Shown: positions 35,350-48,214, counted from the stretch's first letter. The stretch: DNA of 64,000 nt from Zingiber officinale (GCF_018446385.1 NC_055990.1:135358996-135422995), one strand, 5' to 3'. Numbers and translations: made by a program. The notes: generated by a model from the letters alone, not told the origin.

Positions 35350-37559
35350 AATCTATCATAAATAAATACATTATTTTGTATTCAGTGTAATTCATATGCA
35401 TGCAATTTATGATTGACTCAATATTAATTTGCGTTGGTTTACAAAATCAAGTGACAACAGTGTTTTCACTCATCATTCATATGACCAATCAAATCAATAT
35501 TGATCAATTCTATTATATACATCCCAAAAAAAGAACTAATCATCTATAATATTATAATTTCTTTAATTAAATGAACTGATTATTTAATAAATCATGATTA
35601 CTTTAATTAAATAAACTGATCATTTAATAAAAATAGACTATCATGCATCATGTCGAGTAAACAGCATAAATAAATGAGCATATCATTAACATGAAATTAT
35701 GCTGCATATTATTAATATATAACTAAATGTAATAAATGAAATAGACTAATATTGTTCACACGTAATGAAAATAACAAGAACAGAACTCTAGTAAACTAGA
35801 TAGGCTACTACTACTCTCACTAGGACAGACACTAGTACAATGACCAATATTATCCCTTTTAGCCTGAACTCATTTGGGGTAATCTCAAGCAAGATAGCTT
35901 CAGGATTCTCTATTAGATCCACAATCAGATCTATCTCTGGATTCTCCTCGATCATTTCCGGGCCCTCTTTGAACTCTTTAGGATCCTTTTCAGCCATATG
36001 GTGAAGCAATTTCTCACATAATACTGAATATGTGATGCACCCTTGATGACACCCCCAAACATAGTCTGCTATCATCCTAGGATTTTCTGGCAATGAACGC
36101 ATCAAAACCCAAATCCTATAACTGTTCAAAACTGGAAACTCTTCTCGCTCAAGTTTCCAAAATAGATCATCAAACCGTCCAACGTGTCCATCGACTCCAC
36201 AAGTAGAGTTATACTCTATCTTCTGAATTTCCTCCTTGAGCTATTTTTGTCGCACTTCGCGACGAGTCAATGTGGTAATCGTTCGTACCACCTGAAAAAT
36301 TAAAATTAAATAAGTCAGTACAAAACCGACTAACCAGTACAAAACCGGCTTAATTTAATTGATAGAGGCATAGTGCTAACATAATAAATTAAGAAAAACA
36401 AATCTTCTCGATTTTCAGGAGTCTAAGTCGACTGACCCATTGGATCAGTTGATTAAGAATCTAAATTCTAAGCTTGGTCCATTATCCACAATTATAACTG
36501 ATCTAATTGGATAGAGATCTTTGTATCTATATTTTATTACTATTTGATATAAGTTCATTTCAGTTAATTTTAGATTTATTGATCAAACTCAGGTCCGTTT
36601 GATCAAATCAATGCTCATTGGTTTAAATCTGACCAATTATAAGAAATCTAATCATTTAATTATATTGGGTCTAAACCCAATTAATTAACCTAAAATTATT
36701 CGAGTTTGGATCATATTGGTTCAAATAAACTAATTAATGGTTTAAATCTGAACCGTGTCTAACTGGACCAAACTGATCTAGTCCATTAATTAAATCCATT
36801 TGACAATTAATTACTGAATGCAAAAATTAATGCTACTAATGCATTAGTTGGCAAAAAAAAAATATGCTTTACTTAATTAAGACAAAAAGCATAATTATGT
36901 TTCTTCATTTCATTTCGAATGCATGTAGTAATGAAACGTTTTTTCTATTTGATTTTCTAAAATCAAACTTTTCCTTCATCGTGCTTCACCATTTCACGCG
37001 TTTCGCCGTTTTCTACACGATGCCCGCCGCACGCTAAGCAACCACGACGGACTCGATTGCAATCGCAACGGACTCGGTCGCTAGCCTTGTCAGCCTTCTG
37101 CCGACCTTACAAGGTGGTTGCCGGTCCTTTCCAGCACTAGAATCTAGTCATTTTTAACACAACGAGGTCACAGGAGCTTGATTTGACCGTCCCAGCCACC
37201 AACGCATCGCCGGCCATCGAGGATGCCATCGCCAGCCACAAAATTCCTTCGCTCGCATATCCATGCGGCCTGAGTCCGGCTCTGATGGAAATCACGATCT
37301 ACTCGGCAGCGATGCTAACGTTGGCGAATGCCTCGATTGCCGACCTGCAACCCCGTCACAGGTCTCCCTGTGACCTTATTGTTGACAACCATCGGAGACA
37401 ACAAAAACTCCGTTCCATCAAAGCTTACGGCGTAGGCCATTGGGGCAAATCACGACATGCACGCGATCTTGCCCTGTGTTGACAGCAGGCAACATACTCC
37501 AATAGAAATCGACAATGATTTTAAACAAGAAATTTGTCATGCATGTAGAACTAATATAC
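35350..37559 (-). other. Long leader of the copia element between LTR and gag
   Basis: About 2.2 kb separates the right LTR from the gag start. It holds a minus-strand ORF of 113 codons (35788-36129) with an acidic middle and a hydrophobic end, and a GC-richer patch at 36990-37490 with an open plus frame. Neither matches a family I recognise. The patch could be captured host DNA. Confidence 0.4.
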
Positions 37560-37572
37560 GCTCTGATACCAT

Positions 37573-37896
37573 TGTTGATATTCTAAATATATGAATCAAA
37601 ACGAATTAAAACGGTGAACGCTTACAATGATCTCCCACATATCTACAATTGGCAACGATTGGTCTTGCTATCGGACGAGCGATCACATGATCGGAAAGCT
37701 CTCCACAATTCCATGAACCAAATCTCACCGTCTCAGATGTTTTTCTCACTCTCTCATCTGTTTCTCTACACCGTGAATCATTCCTCATGATCCTTGGGTG
37801 CACCCCTTATAAAGGGAAATAATCCAAGAGTATAATGGACTTTTTCATTAAAAATAGTGGAGAATATAGACATGTCCCACGTTCCCATTTCCTACA
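37573..37896 (-). repeat. 5' LTR of the Ty1/copia element
   Basis: It is the partner of 24018-24345, with the primer-binding site immediately to its left. Confidence 0.88.
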
Positions 37897-38648
37897 TGAT
37901 GATCTTATCGTGAGACAATAGAAAACTTTAAGGTCAAAACAATATGGGCATCAAGACAAGAAAACATGAAGACTTCAACATATTTGAAGGGTGAATGGTG
38001 CAATGACAAAGTGTAGTTTAAACAAGTACATGAAATATTATTTGATTGTTCATCCGTTATTTATAAGATATGCTAGTTTATAAATCAATTTATGCCTCGT
38101 AAATTATAGATTATTTTGATTGTTTTTTAGTCTTGACTGATTTTAAATTCAAAAACACTATAAAAAATTTATGTCTTTTCAAATTTGCAACTAAAATTTG
38201 GCGACAAACTGAATTGAAAACCACTTTGAGACCATTATGTGCCAACATAATGTTAAGTTTAGAAGTTGTAAGCGAATTTATAAATCAACTTGTGCCCAAT
38301 AAATTTATGATTTTAACATTTTAGAGTTAGAAGCTCTCAAAGCTCATGTTAAAGCTAAGAATCTAAAAAACGCATAGCCTCTCAAATTTTGTCATAAATT
38401 GATTCACAAATTAATTTGCAAATCTCATGATAGTCATTGACAAGTTTAAAGGTGCAAAATGATTGTAAAATCATCTTCCGCCTTGTAAATACGCACGTTA
38501 CAACCTTATTAAAATTAGAAATCTTAAATTTTGGACACAAGCCAATTAGATCCTCAAAAAATCTATTCTGAGTTAATGCCCAGTTCCAAAAGTACATTTT
38601 GACATACTTGGAGATAAACATTTACTTAAATTGAGTGATATAAAGTAA

Positions 38649-38775
38649 ACTATAACAAATACGATATCAAACTAAAAAAAAAAATTAATTAACAATAATA
38701 AAATAATCAAACTATAACAAATATGATATCAAACTAAAAAAAATTAATTAATTAACAATAATAAAATAAAATAAA
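38649..38775. repeat. Two-copy tandem repeat, about 60-bp unit
   Basis: AACTATAACAAATA(C/T)GATATC followed by AAACTAAAAAAA and AACAATAATAAAATAA occurs twice head to tail. Confidence 0.7.
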
Positions 38776-38924
38776 TTTATTTAAATATAAATGATGATTC
38801 AATAAAAATATAATAAAAATCTTGGATTTATGAGACACAAATAGCTGTGCCTTGAAATTTGACATCCTCAAATCGAAAGAAAATTTAATTAAAATAGTAA
38901 TTTTTTAGTTCATATGAATATAGT

Positions 38925-39905
38925 CATATAAAGACATCTCTAATAGTTAAATTTCTCAATAAATTTTTTTTATAGTTCCCAATATGTCACATCAATACCA
39001 CATCATTAGTATAAAAATCTCTTAAGACATCTTTAATGGTTAACTCTTTCAATAAGTTTTTTATAATTTTCAATATGCCACATCAATACCATATCACAAG
39101 TATAAAAATCTATTATCCTCTTCACAATTAAAAACCTCCCTATAATTTTTTGTGTCCTACTTTATAAATCACATATTTTTATTTATTATTTTTTATTTAA
39201 TATCTTTATATAATTTTCATTTGATATTTTAATTAATTATGATCTTTAATTTAATTATAATTTATAATTAATAAATTAATTTATTTATGCTTTTTAATTT
39301 AATTTAATTTATAATTTTTATTTAATATTTAATTTACTTATAAATTTAATTTAATTATAATTATTTGTATATTTTTTTAACTTATCTAACTATTTATGAA
39401 ATAAAATATTATAATTAAATGGTTTATCAAATAATTTATTTTTTAATTATTTGGAAAGAGTTAATGTACATTAATTACTAGCTCCATCTTTAAGAGAAAA
39501 AAAAAAAAAATTTGAAAACTCAAACCTCCTCTTCAATTAAAAATCTCAAACCTCTCCTACACAATTATAAAGCTTAAAGCATTTTCAATGGTTAAAGTTA
39601 AACTTTTTTTTATGATTCCAATATGTCACATCAACATTCTAAAAACCTATTAAAACAACTCCAATAGTTAGAGTTCTAAAAAGTTCTAAATAATTTTTAA
39701 GTGGTCTAATTAATAACATATAATTGCATGACTACATGCATATTACATAAATTTCAAAGAAAAACACAGCTTTGAAATTTCACTACGACTCTTAAAATAC
39801 AAAACTCAAATCTTAAGCATCCACAATAGTTAAAACTTTTTTATTCAACTTTTTCATTTTTCAAACCTCTTTAAAAATCTTGCATTGGAGATGCCGTTGA
39901 TGGAT
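38925..39905. repeat. Cluster of diverged MITE-like units
   Basis: A unit with CATCT(C/T)TAAT(A/G)GTTAA, then CAATATG(T/C)CACATCAATACC and AGTATAAAAATCT occurs in tandem at about 38930-39015 and 39025-39110. Diverged relatives are at 39585-39640 and 39810-39895, the last ending in TTGCATTGGAGATGCC. Such CATCTCCAAT-type ends are common in plant miniature elements. The family and target duplication were not determined. Confidence 0.45.
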
Positions 39906-41782
39906 AAAACTTTTTAATTCCCAACTTTAACACAACATTTAATGTAAGTTTGTGACTTCAAAAATGTTACCTGGTGCACAAATACTGGAGTCATCAGCTC
40001 TCCCTATGCACAAAAATGTTACCTTGTGACGATTCTCCATCAAACTTCCATCCACAAGTACTCCACAACCCAACGTTGCTGACTCCATCAGCTCTCCTTA
40101 TCAAACCCTGTGCTGTTCTTCCTTGCATCTCTCCCTCTGCTTTGCTTCCAAAGAACTTTCACCTGTGGAACCTTGTTGATGGCATGAAGATGTAGTGAAG
40201 AGTAAAGCTCATATCAAAGTTAATTCAATTTCAAGGAAGGAGTTCATCAATCTTAGTGGATGACACTGTGAAGCATCCAACAATTAGTCTTTAATTCGGT
40301 CATTATCATTCACTCAGCTGTGTCTCGCGTGTGAGATTAAGGATAAAATTAGAAACAGGAAAGATCCATCTAGATCTGAATCGATTATTGAAGACAACAG
40401 GTATGAGTGCTCTCTGGCTCAATCTCTCTCTTCATTGAGATCATATATACAAAAGGTTGTATCAGTAGTCTTGTATGTGCCAATGTTTTTAAAATATTAA
40501 TGTTTATTTAAAAGAATTAAAAAGTGACATTAAAAATGTTAAATGTTATATTTAAAAGGTAAATTTCATTTACCACTCCCATTTTGTCTTTAATCTCTTT
40601 ATAAAAAAAAGTTATTTCAAATTTTTATATTGATAGAGTTTATTGCATTTTAAGGTATTATGTCAAGATTTAATAATAAATGAAAAATAAATTCAGCATA
40701 GATAGAATTGATAGAAGTTTAAATTGATTACTGAAAGATGAAAATAAATTTATTAAAAATGATTAAGGTTGAGAGACATATACTTACTAATTAACCCTAG
40801 TTTAAAGTATTCATCATGAGTAAACTAAGTAATCTTAATGGCATGGTGTCAACTTAGCAAAGTTGATCATGACTCATTCTCAACCCCTCTAGACCAGCAA
40901 AAGTCAAGTTCGATTGTTGAATTCCAGTTAGGTTCAGACATTTATATTACTTGGACAAAATGGTTTGAGACCTAGTTCAGGTTCACTTTTCAGCAAGGAC
41001 TAGTGTGTTTCAGGTTGAAATGTCAAACAGCAAACTTGAAGTATGCAATAAGAAGCCCATTTTGGATGGCAAGAACCAAGCGCCATGATGAGTTTATACT
41101 ATACGAACGAGTTATATAACTCGTTGGCATTTTGACCATATTGATCAACCAATAGTTTAGAGAGGGAAACAACAGTGTCAACAGGGAACTTTTTTTAGTA
41201 GATTGATATGTTTGAAATAACTAATCTGTGATCCAAGACTTACGACAGCATCCAATTTGGAGTTGCAAAATGGATATTGAAGAAAAGAATCAAGAGCATG
41301 AAAGCAACCTCAATAAATTAATAATAATGTTTCTCAAGTGGATAGCACCTCAGATAAACTGTCAAATCATGGAAAATGTCAGACCTTCAGCAAACTAAAA
41401 AACAAGTAAATCCGTAAAAGAGCACAATGGAAAAAATTGCTTGGCCTGAGTCAAGAGAATGCCTCCAGAGATTGAACATGTCTCATTAACATCATTGAAC
41501 TAAGAGAGCTTAAAGAATTAGCAGTAGAATGTCGCATTGAATTGCTGAGTGAAGGTATCAATCAGATAAGTACAGAAACATTGCTAAATGGACATTCTCA
41601 GTAGAAAACAACTAGAAAAATCTATGGACGATAAGAAATTTACAGCTAGAAGTTAAATAGCAACCCAATAGATACATTATCAGGAATACCATGTCTCTAC
41701 ATTATTTTTCAAGAGTGAGAACAGGCAAAACGATGGAATGAGAAAGATGAAGATTAAAAGTACATAGCAACTCATCTGGTTT

Positions 41783-42739
41783 TCACAGGTTTTCCAATTG
41801 GATGGAGCTTTTGAGCGGCACGTACTCACCGAGATACTCGCCCAAGTGGTCATACAGGGCACTCTTGTCGATCTGCTGGTGGTGGTAACTCTTGCAGACA
41901 TAGTAGAAGACGCTCTGCACGAGCAGGCCGACGAGGTTCACAACAACAAGCACGGCCACAAGGGCGCCGCCGATAAGAACCTTGGTGGAGACGCTAGTGA
42001 CGCCAAGGCTGCCCTCCTCGCGGGGGCCCTTCACAACGACAGCACGGAAGATAATTCCGACCAGACCGCACGCGGTGAGGTAGGCGACGACAAGGACGGC
42101 CGCCATGCGGACACGGCCGCGGAGGAGGTCGCGGCTCTTGGCCATGGCCGCGAGGCCGCAGAGGGGCTCGAGGACGGAGACGACGCTGGCGAGGTGCCAC
42201 AGTGCGGAGATGTAGACGTGGGCGGCGAGGAATACGAGGAGGACGAGGGCGATGAGGATGATAACCAGGGGGGAGGAGGGGGCGAGGAGAAGAGGGAGGA
42301 GGGCGAGGACGAGTGCGAGATTGTAGACGAGCATGAGGAGGGCGACCCATAGGAAGGTGCGGAAGAGGCGAGGGAAGATGGGGCGGACGGCGGAGAGGGA
42401 GGAGGCGAAGGAAACGGGCTTGGCAGCGTAGAGGGAGGCGACGGTGAAGACGACTGCAGCGGTGGAGAGCAGAGAGAAGGTGAAGAGGAAGAGGAGATAG
42501 AGGAAGAGGTATAGGAGGAGGAGGATCCAGTCGGCGGCGGCGGAGGAGGGGTTGTGGCGGAGGTGGAGGAGGAGGGGGTGGGTGAAGAGGGAGTGAGCGA
42601 GGACCGCGAAGGAGAAGGGGAAGACGAGGGTAAGGGTGAGGGCGGCGAAGGTGCGCGGGGCGGCGCGCGGTACCGCCACCGATTCCCGGAGCACGTCCGC
42701 CGCCGACAAGGATTGCAGCTCCTCCAGCTGTAGATCCAT
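41783..42739 (-). CDS. Plant multi-pass membrane protein (polyadenylate-binding protein 1-B-binding protein-like family)
   Basis: An intronless gene encodes 318 residues. The start chosen is the second Met (MDLQLEELQSLSAADVLRES), because relatives such as Arabidopsis AT1G31130 begin MDL..EELQ. An in-frame Met five codons earlier (42754) is possible. About six hydrophobic helices are visible at roughly 30-52, 70-104 (long, perhaps two), 127-152, 156-180, 211-232 and 253-280. The C-terminal YYVCKSYHHQQIDKSALYDH is a conserved family ending. The family name found in databases is historical; the molecular role is not established, and the sequence only shows an integral membrane protein. The coding strand is very GC-rich and the reverse strand is also open, a composition effect. 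It is divergently arranged with the bZIP gene. Confidence 0.88.
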   Translation of the reverse strand: MDLQLEELQSLSAADVLRESVAVPRAAPRTFAALTLTLVFPFSFAVLAHSLFTHPLLLHLRHNPSSAAADWILLLLYLFLYLLFLFTFSLLSTAAVVFTVASLYAAKPVSFASSLSAVRPIFPRLFRTFLWVALLMLVYNLALVLALLPLLLAPSSPLVIILIALVLLVFLAAHVYISALWHLASVVSVLEPLCGLAAMAKSRDLLRGRVRMAAVLVVAYLTACGLVGIIFRAVVVKGPREEGSLGVTSVSTKVLIGGALVAVLVVVNLVGLLVQSVFYYVCKSYHHQQIDKSALYDHLGEYLGEYVPLKSSIQLENL

Positions 42740-42882
42740 CAGTAGCTTCTTCAACCACTTCGCCCCTTTTCTTCGTCTGGTTCCTTTATCTTCGGTTTGT
42801 CCTAAAAATGGGCCTTCGTGGGCCGGTAATCCTTTTTAATAATACCTTCGCAAGTAAGTAACAAATAAATTGAAAAGAATAT

Positions 42883-42914
<32 letters not shown>

Positions 42915-43834
42915 TTTTTTGAGAAAACTAAGAGAATCATATGAATAATTTCTTAGGTAGCCAATGAAGAATAAAATTATTCAATAATCATAGTTCTATG
43001 GTTGACATATATAATTTGATATTATTGGAGCAAAAACTTAGATGGTCAGTCCCCCGATAATATTCTTTTTTTTATTATAATGTTCATATATATTTTAACA
43101 TCCTCATTTTTTTTCCATACTCTCATCTTATATTCAGCTTAATATTTTATATAATTTTCTTTTAATTTTTTGATATACTTTATATTTACAAAGAATATAA
43201 AGTATCTCTCAGCCCCTTTATTCTTTTATAAAAAAAACCATAAATAATTATAAGGGTAACCCCTACCAATAATAAGTTATAAAGATATTTTTAAAACAAT
43301 ACTTATAAAAGAAAGACAAATAGTGAAAGTATTGGGAACATTTTGGACGATTAATTAAAGTTTGGGCTAAAAACTAAAGTTTTTCTCGTAAGCAAAAGGC
43401 AATAGGCCCATGATTCAGTGTTTCAGCCCATTAAGCACGTTGCTGAATGAAAATCCAATCTCTCACGCGCTGCCACCTCATCACTTCCCACGATCTAGTT
43501 TTCTTCAATAAATTCCTTATCAACCCGGGAGACGCGTTCGCTGGAGGGCTCCGCCTTACGATAACGGATACAGTCTCCGGGTCCCATTTCTAGGCTACCA
43601 ATGAAAATTCATCGCGTAACTTTCGCGCGTGCAAGTATGTGCGTGGTCGGATGGCTCCTTTTTCCTCTCCCAGCGCCGCGTCGGATCCAATCCTCGCTGG
43701 TAATAAAACCCTAGCGCTCAGATCTCTCTCCGTGGCCGAATCGATCGAGTTCCGCTTGCCATCTCATTCTCGCCCTCTCCACCTCCTCCTCCTCCCGTGT
43801 CCTACGCCGCTGCTTCCACTTGTGGCGAAATCGG
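42740..43834. promoter_or_regulatory. Shared upstream region of the divergent gene pair
   Basis: About 1.1 kb separates the start codons of the membrane-protein gene (minus) and the bZIP gene (plus). The middle is AT-rich and carries a (TTTA)n microsatellite at about 42885-42920. Both sides turn GC-rich toward the genes. No specific operator was identified. Confidence 0.4.
42885..42920. repeat. (TTTA)n microsatellite
   Basis: About eight tandem TTTA units end in a T run. Confidence 0.9.
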
Positions 43835-46800
43835 ATGGGTTCCCACAAGGAGAAGACCGCCACCGCCAAATTGTCGCCGGAAGCCCCCTCCAAGGGCCCA
43901 CTAGAACCGCAACCGACGCCGTTGACCGCCGTCCACCCCATGCACGCCTTCTACGGGCACGGAGTCCCGGCCGTGATGCCCCAGGCCTTCTATTCCGCTT
44001 CTCCGATCGCCGCGGGGCAGCCGATGGTCTGGGGACCTCAGGTTTGTAAAATTCCTCCTGGTGGGATTGGAAAAAGCTTGCATCGGAGTTAAAAGAAACT
44101 GGATCTTTTTACCCCTTTTTGGTTTCTGTTGATGGTTTTTTTTCGTAATTGAATCTACCAGCAAGTGATTCCGCCACCCTTTGGAAGTCCGATCCCGTAC
44201 GCTTCGTTCTACCCCCATGGAGGATTTTATGCTCAACCGCAGATGAACGTGGTAGATAAATATTATATTCATCTTTTTAGTTTTCCTTTGCTTCAAGTTT
44301 TTTTTTTTAAAAAAAAATTAGCTTCGATTTGGGGTTTTGATTGTAGACAAATAATGTTTGTGAGTGGGTAATTGCCTAGGGCATAGCTTACCGTACGACT
44401 GAAACTGAAGGGAGACCCTCGGAGCTGAAGGAGCAGCATCCAGCAAGCAAGGAAGCTTCTGGAGGGGAATCTCGAAGGAATAGAGAGAATAACGGTAAAG
44501 GAGCCTCCAGTGTTGGGGAGGATGCCTCGCACAGGTTGGCTTTGCGGCATGGATAAATGGAAGTTGTTCGTTCTTGTTGAATTTTCTGTTGATATTGTTC
44601 TTCTGCAGTGATCATACCGAAACAGAGGGGTCGTCTGATACTGTAGGAGACGATGGCCAACCAAAGGTAAGCAAGGGCATTTTCCCTTGCTTCTCAGGTT
44701 TTGTTATGTTACTTGTTGCAGTTGTTCCTGCCATTTGCACTTCTTTGGAAGTCTTAAGAAAAATGAAATCCTTCAATTTATGGTTAGATGATGGAGCTAT
44801 ATTTTTCTTTTCTTTTCTTTTTGGCATTCGTCTGTGCCTCATCTACCTTTGTGTTGTTGAAACCATTGTATTTTGGGACCAGTATTGATGCTGTTACTGC
44901 TCAGTCTCTTGTTTGTTAAAAAAAACACAAGAAATCTTTTCAAATTTAGTTAACACAGTATTCTTGGTTATTTAGGTACATTACTCGACTGGAAAGAGAG
45001 ATCATGAAATTGTAGTTGCAAAAGGTAAATCTTTTATATGAAAAATGATTAATCTCTTGGTCAATTTGAAATTTTCTGGTCATATTCATTCTACCGTTTT
45101 GCTCAGGAGGAACCTCTCGTTCCCTTAGCAATGATGAACATAATGGCGTTAGCGGTCAATCATCTTATAGTGGAAGGGTGCGAACTGCCAAAAAACTACA
45201 AGTCTCTGCCCCAGGAAGAGCAGCACTTCCTGGTTCTCAAAATAATATGAATACTGAGATGGACTTGTTGGGTTCTTCCCTTGCTGGATCTGTCCCCATG
45301 TATGCTAGGCCTAATGGGACAAATTCAGGAGCAATATTGGTATGATGTCAGGAGGACATGCATGATGAACCATGATCTAAGTTTCTCATTTCTTTCTTTT
45401 CCTTTTAAAATAATAATATTAATAATTTTGCAGGATGAACGTGATCAGAGGAGGGAGAAACGAAAACAATCTAACAGAGAATCTGCTAGAAGATCAAGGA
45501 TGAGGAAGCAGGTTTTTTTTTTTAATTTTAGATTACTGAAACATTGGCTTTGTTACATTATGGCGTAAGGCACTTCTCAGTTTTCTTCTTTTTAGTTCAT
45601 TTTCTTCAGCTTATCGGTACCCTGTTATATCTTGCTTTAAATTTGTGCTAAAAAGGAATGGAGGTTTGTAGAATTGATTTGCTTAATCAGAAATTAACAC
45701 TATGTCCAATTAACTAGCCTTTTAGATATTGTTAAGTTTGAAAATATAACATGATGTATCACTTAATTTGATATTATGTGCATAACTAGACTTGAAAGTG
45801 CAATGATCTGGATTGCTTTAATGTGCTCTCAGCTGCTAAAGGTGATGATCAATTAAGAGAAGGATATCTTTTTGTGAATATAGTTTAATGATCTAAACTG
45901 GTCCATCTTTAATTTTAAGTTTTATAAGGGTTCCCTTGCTTCTTAAAATCATAAGAAAACATAATTATATGGCTAATATTGCTATCATGGAGATTCAAAT
46001 AATTACCTGCACAGTATCTGTTGTTCATGGCTTTATTGATGCATCTCTTCTCACATCTTTCGTTCAGATGTGATGGTTGTTTTAATATGTCAGTCTTGTG
46101 TTTTCAAACTTATTTATAGGTGACACCAGCTAATCACAGTTCCAGACAGATGGGGTCTTTTTCTAATTTTCTTGTTCTAGAACTGTTTATGAAACTTTCC
46201 TTCATTGTTATACACCTTGCATTTATTTTATATAAATGCTATGGTACTTGTAGGACTTTCTCTGTTCTCAGTTTCTTTACAATATGAGAGTATTATTTTT
46301 ATACGTGTAGAAACTAAAATTCCAAATACAAATTTTATAATTTTTGAACTGGATATTATGATCATCATGTTGTGTTTATTTCAACTATTTGGGATTCGCT
46401 ACATGAGGCTTACCCCTACATTGATCTTACTATATCACTAATAATATTCATAAAAGATAAATTCAATAATTTCAGAACTTAATCTTTTACATTACAAATT
46501 GAAGAAGATTAAGGTGGCATTTGTGCCATAAGAACTGTTCGGATATGGGACTATGCATGGGAAATTAACTATCATACAGGTGACCTTATATGCATAAATC
46601 ATAAATTGATTTATTGTCCCAACTTTCTAGTTTAAACCTTACACATTCCGATTCTTTTAATTTGATCCGTTTGTATAGAGTGCATCTATGAATGTGCAAT
46701 CAATTACAATGCCTGGTAGTCCATATGGTTTGGAAGGTGCTTTTTTGTTGGAAAAGAATCTACCTAAATGGCCTAGTTAGTTTATTATTATCTGATGTTA

Positions 46801-47761
46801 TTTGGTATTCTATTTGTGATCTTCTTCTATCCTATCACTTGTGCTAAAAGGACAAAAAAAAATCCTATGAACATGCATGACAAATTATTCTTTCCAAGTG
46901 TTAAAAAGTAAAGACATATGGTATATAAGACATAAAAAGAAATAGTAACTAAAACATTAATCGATCCAACATAAAAATAGAAATGCATGTGTGAAGTTAC
47001 AACGAGAAAAAAATAAATGAAAAGCTAGGGAAAATGAGGTGAAGTCCTGGCTTATGTTTAAATGATAAAAATGGGAACGTTCAAAGATGGCCATCAAATG
47101 TCTTAGGGATAATGGAGAGAATGGAAAATATCGGCCACATTGGCTACTCCAACTAGTTGCTACATTTGGCTTCTTTTGTTGCAAATTTGTTCCATGACAA
47201 CAATCACTCATTTTCAGGCTCTGATTATGTTCGATTCTTCCAAAGTATCATTAACAATAGGATATTGCTTACAATTTTCCGCTTATCTCACCATTTGGTA
47301 GTTCTCATATTTTACCGCTTCTTTTAGGATTTCATTAGCATGCATCGTGGTATGCTTTAACATTTTTAGTAGAAAAATGCACACACTTGTTTTTCTATCT
47401 TATTTGTATGTTTAATATTCATCTGGACTAGTTTTATTGAAAAAATATCAGCAACCAAATTGAGAGTACTTTTTTTTCTGTTTTTTACCAGCAAGAATGT
47501 GAAGAATTGGAAAGGAAAGTGACCGATTTGAGCAATGAAAACAGTGCCCTCAGATTAGAACTTCAAAATCTCAAGAAGTTGTGCGAGGGAATGGAAACTG
47601 AGAACAGAACTATCTTGGTTAGTTTCTTTTCTTATTTATATCCTATTGGAGGGTACATGCATCTCCTGCTGAAATTCTGTACCTATTTCTTGGAACAGGA
47701 GGATCTAAAACAATCTAGAGGATCAGAGACTTTGTCCAAGCTTAGCATCAGCATGAACTGA
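43835..47761 (+). CDS. G-box-binding factor type bZIP transcription factor (group G)
   Basis: Nine exons fit with GT-AG borders and unbroken frame: 43835-44041, 44162-44251, 44380-44534, 44609-44666, 44976-45024, 45107-45339, 45434-45511, 47492-47617, 47699-47761, encoding 352 residues. ATG 43835 (MGSHKEKTATAKL) fits the GBF family start. The N-terminal part is Pro-rich, as in the MFMR domain (VWGPQ, PYASFYPHGGFYAQPQM). Residues 265-290 are the basic region, with NRESARRSR (N278...R286, the N-x7-R DNA contact signature). A leucine zipper follows at about 291-332 (ECEELERKVTDLSNENSALR), then a short tail ending SISMN. GBFs bind CACGTG G-boxes as dimers in the nucleus, in light and ABA responses. 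Intron 7 is about 2 kb. The donor after exon 2 could be three bases earlier. The gene looks intact. Confidence 0.93.
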
Positions 47762-48214
47762 CCAAAATTTCAATCAGGCGAGGTGTAAGTTATATTTTCA
47801 AGACTAATCTAATGGTACTCCTTGGTACCTTTGTTCTTCGTCCAATCCACCGGCGTTGGACTCTTGACTCATTTTTTTGTTGATCAGAGGGTCTTTCGTA
47901 TATCTGGCTATATATGTTTAGTGATTAAGTGCCACACTTTAACATTTTCATTAAAAGAGTTGCCGTTTATTTTATTTCTTTTCTTTTCTTTTCCTTTTTG
48001 TGTGCCCAGCTGTGTTAGATGTGTGGAACTTCATTCCGCGTGAAAAATTCAGTGGGAAGTGTGCGTTAGAATTCTAATTTTACTTTAATTTCTCATGTAA
48101 TATGACTGTTGGAATATAATTCTCGATATAAAATGGTTGATGGTTTTTCCGTATTTGTTTATGTATTATTTGATTATATTCAGAGGAAGCAATGTTTTCT
48201 ATGAACATAAGACT
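47762..48214 (+). other. 3' UTR and downstream flank of the bZIP gene
   Basis: About 450 bp lie between the stop codon and the first hAT-like sequence. An acceptor-like CCCAG near 48009 and GT sites near 47785 would allow a 3' UTR intron. No polyadenylation site was fixed. Confidence 0.35.

Larger units (their letters stand above)
24018..37896 (-). mobile_element. Ty1/copia element (minus), carrying two later insertions
   Basis: LTRs of about 325 bp lie at 24018-24345 and 37573-37896. The primer-binding site complementary to initiator Met tRNA (TGGTATCAGAGC on the minus strand, 37560-37571) is next to the right LTR, and a purine tract (GAGTGAGAGA) abuts the left LTR. The flanks CGATG (24013-24017) and TGATG (37897-37901) agree at four of five bases. 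Gag-pol runs 35349 to 30796. A non-autonomous Tat element (24897-30027) and a hAT miniature element (34443-34989) sit inside; without them the element is about 8.2 kb. The LTRs differ clearly more than those of the inserted Tat element, as the nesting demands. Broken fossil with multiple breaks. Confidence 0.88.
37897..41640. other. AT-rich intergenic stretch with small repeats, no gene supported
   Basis: Only short, low-complexity ORFs occur. Recognisable contents are the tandem duplication at 38649-38775 and the related short elements at 38925-39905, listed separately. 39960-41640 looks unique but shows no convincing exon. Confidence 0.5.

Noticed and set aside
37183-37482. Plus-strand ORF of 99 codons in the copia leader
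   Set aside because: No recognisable family; kept only as part of the GC-rich patch note.
39974-40195. Plus-strand ORF of 73 codons
   Set aside because: No start context, no domain, and no plausible splice partners; not supported as an exon.
41798-42352. Plus-strand acidic ORF opposite the membrane-protein gene
   Set aside because: It is a shadow of a GC-rich gene; Glu/Asp/Gly-rich composition arises from the reverse complement of Leu/Val-rich codons.
41994-42758. Minus-strand Pro/Arg-rich ORF in another frame of the membrane-protein gene
   Set aside because: Frame shadow of the GC-rich coding region, with no family features.
46205-46441. ORF within the long bZIP intron
   Set aside because: AT-rich hydrophobic composition typical of random intronic ORFs; the exons on both sides join cleanly in frame.
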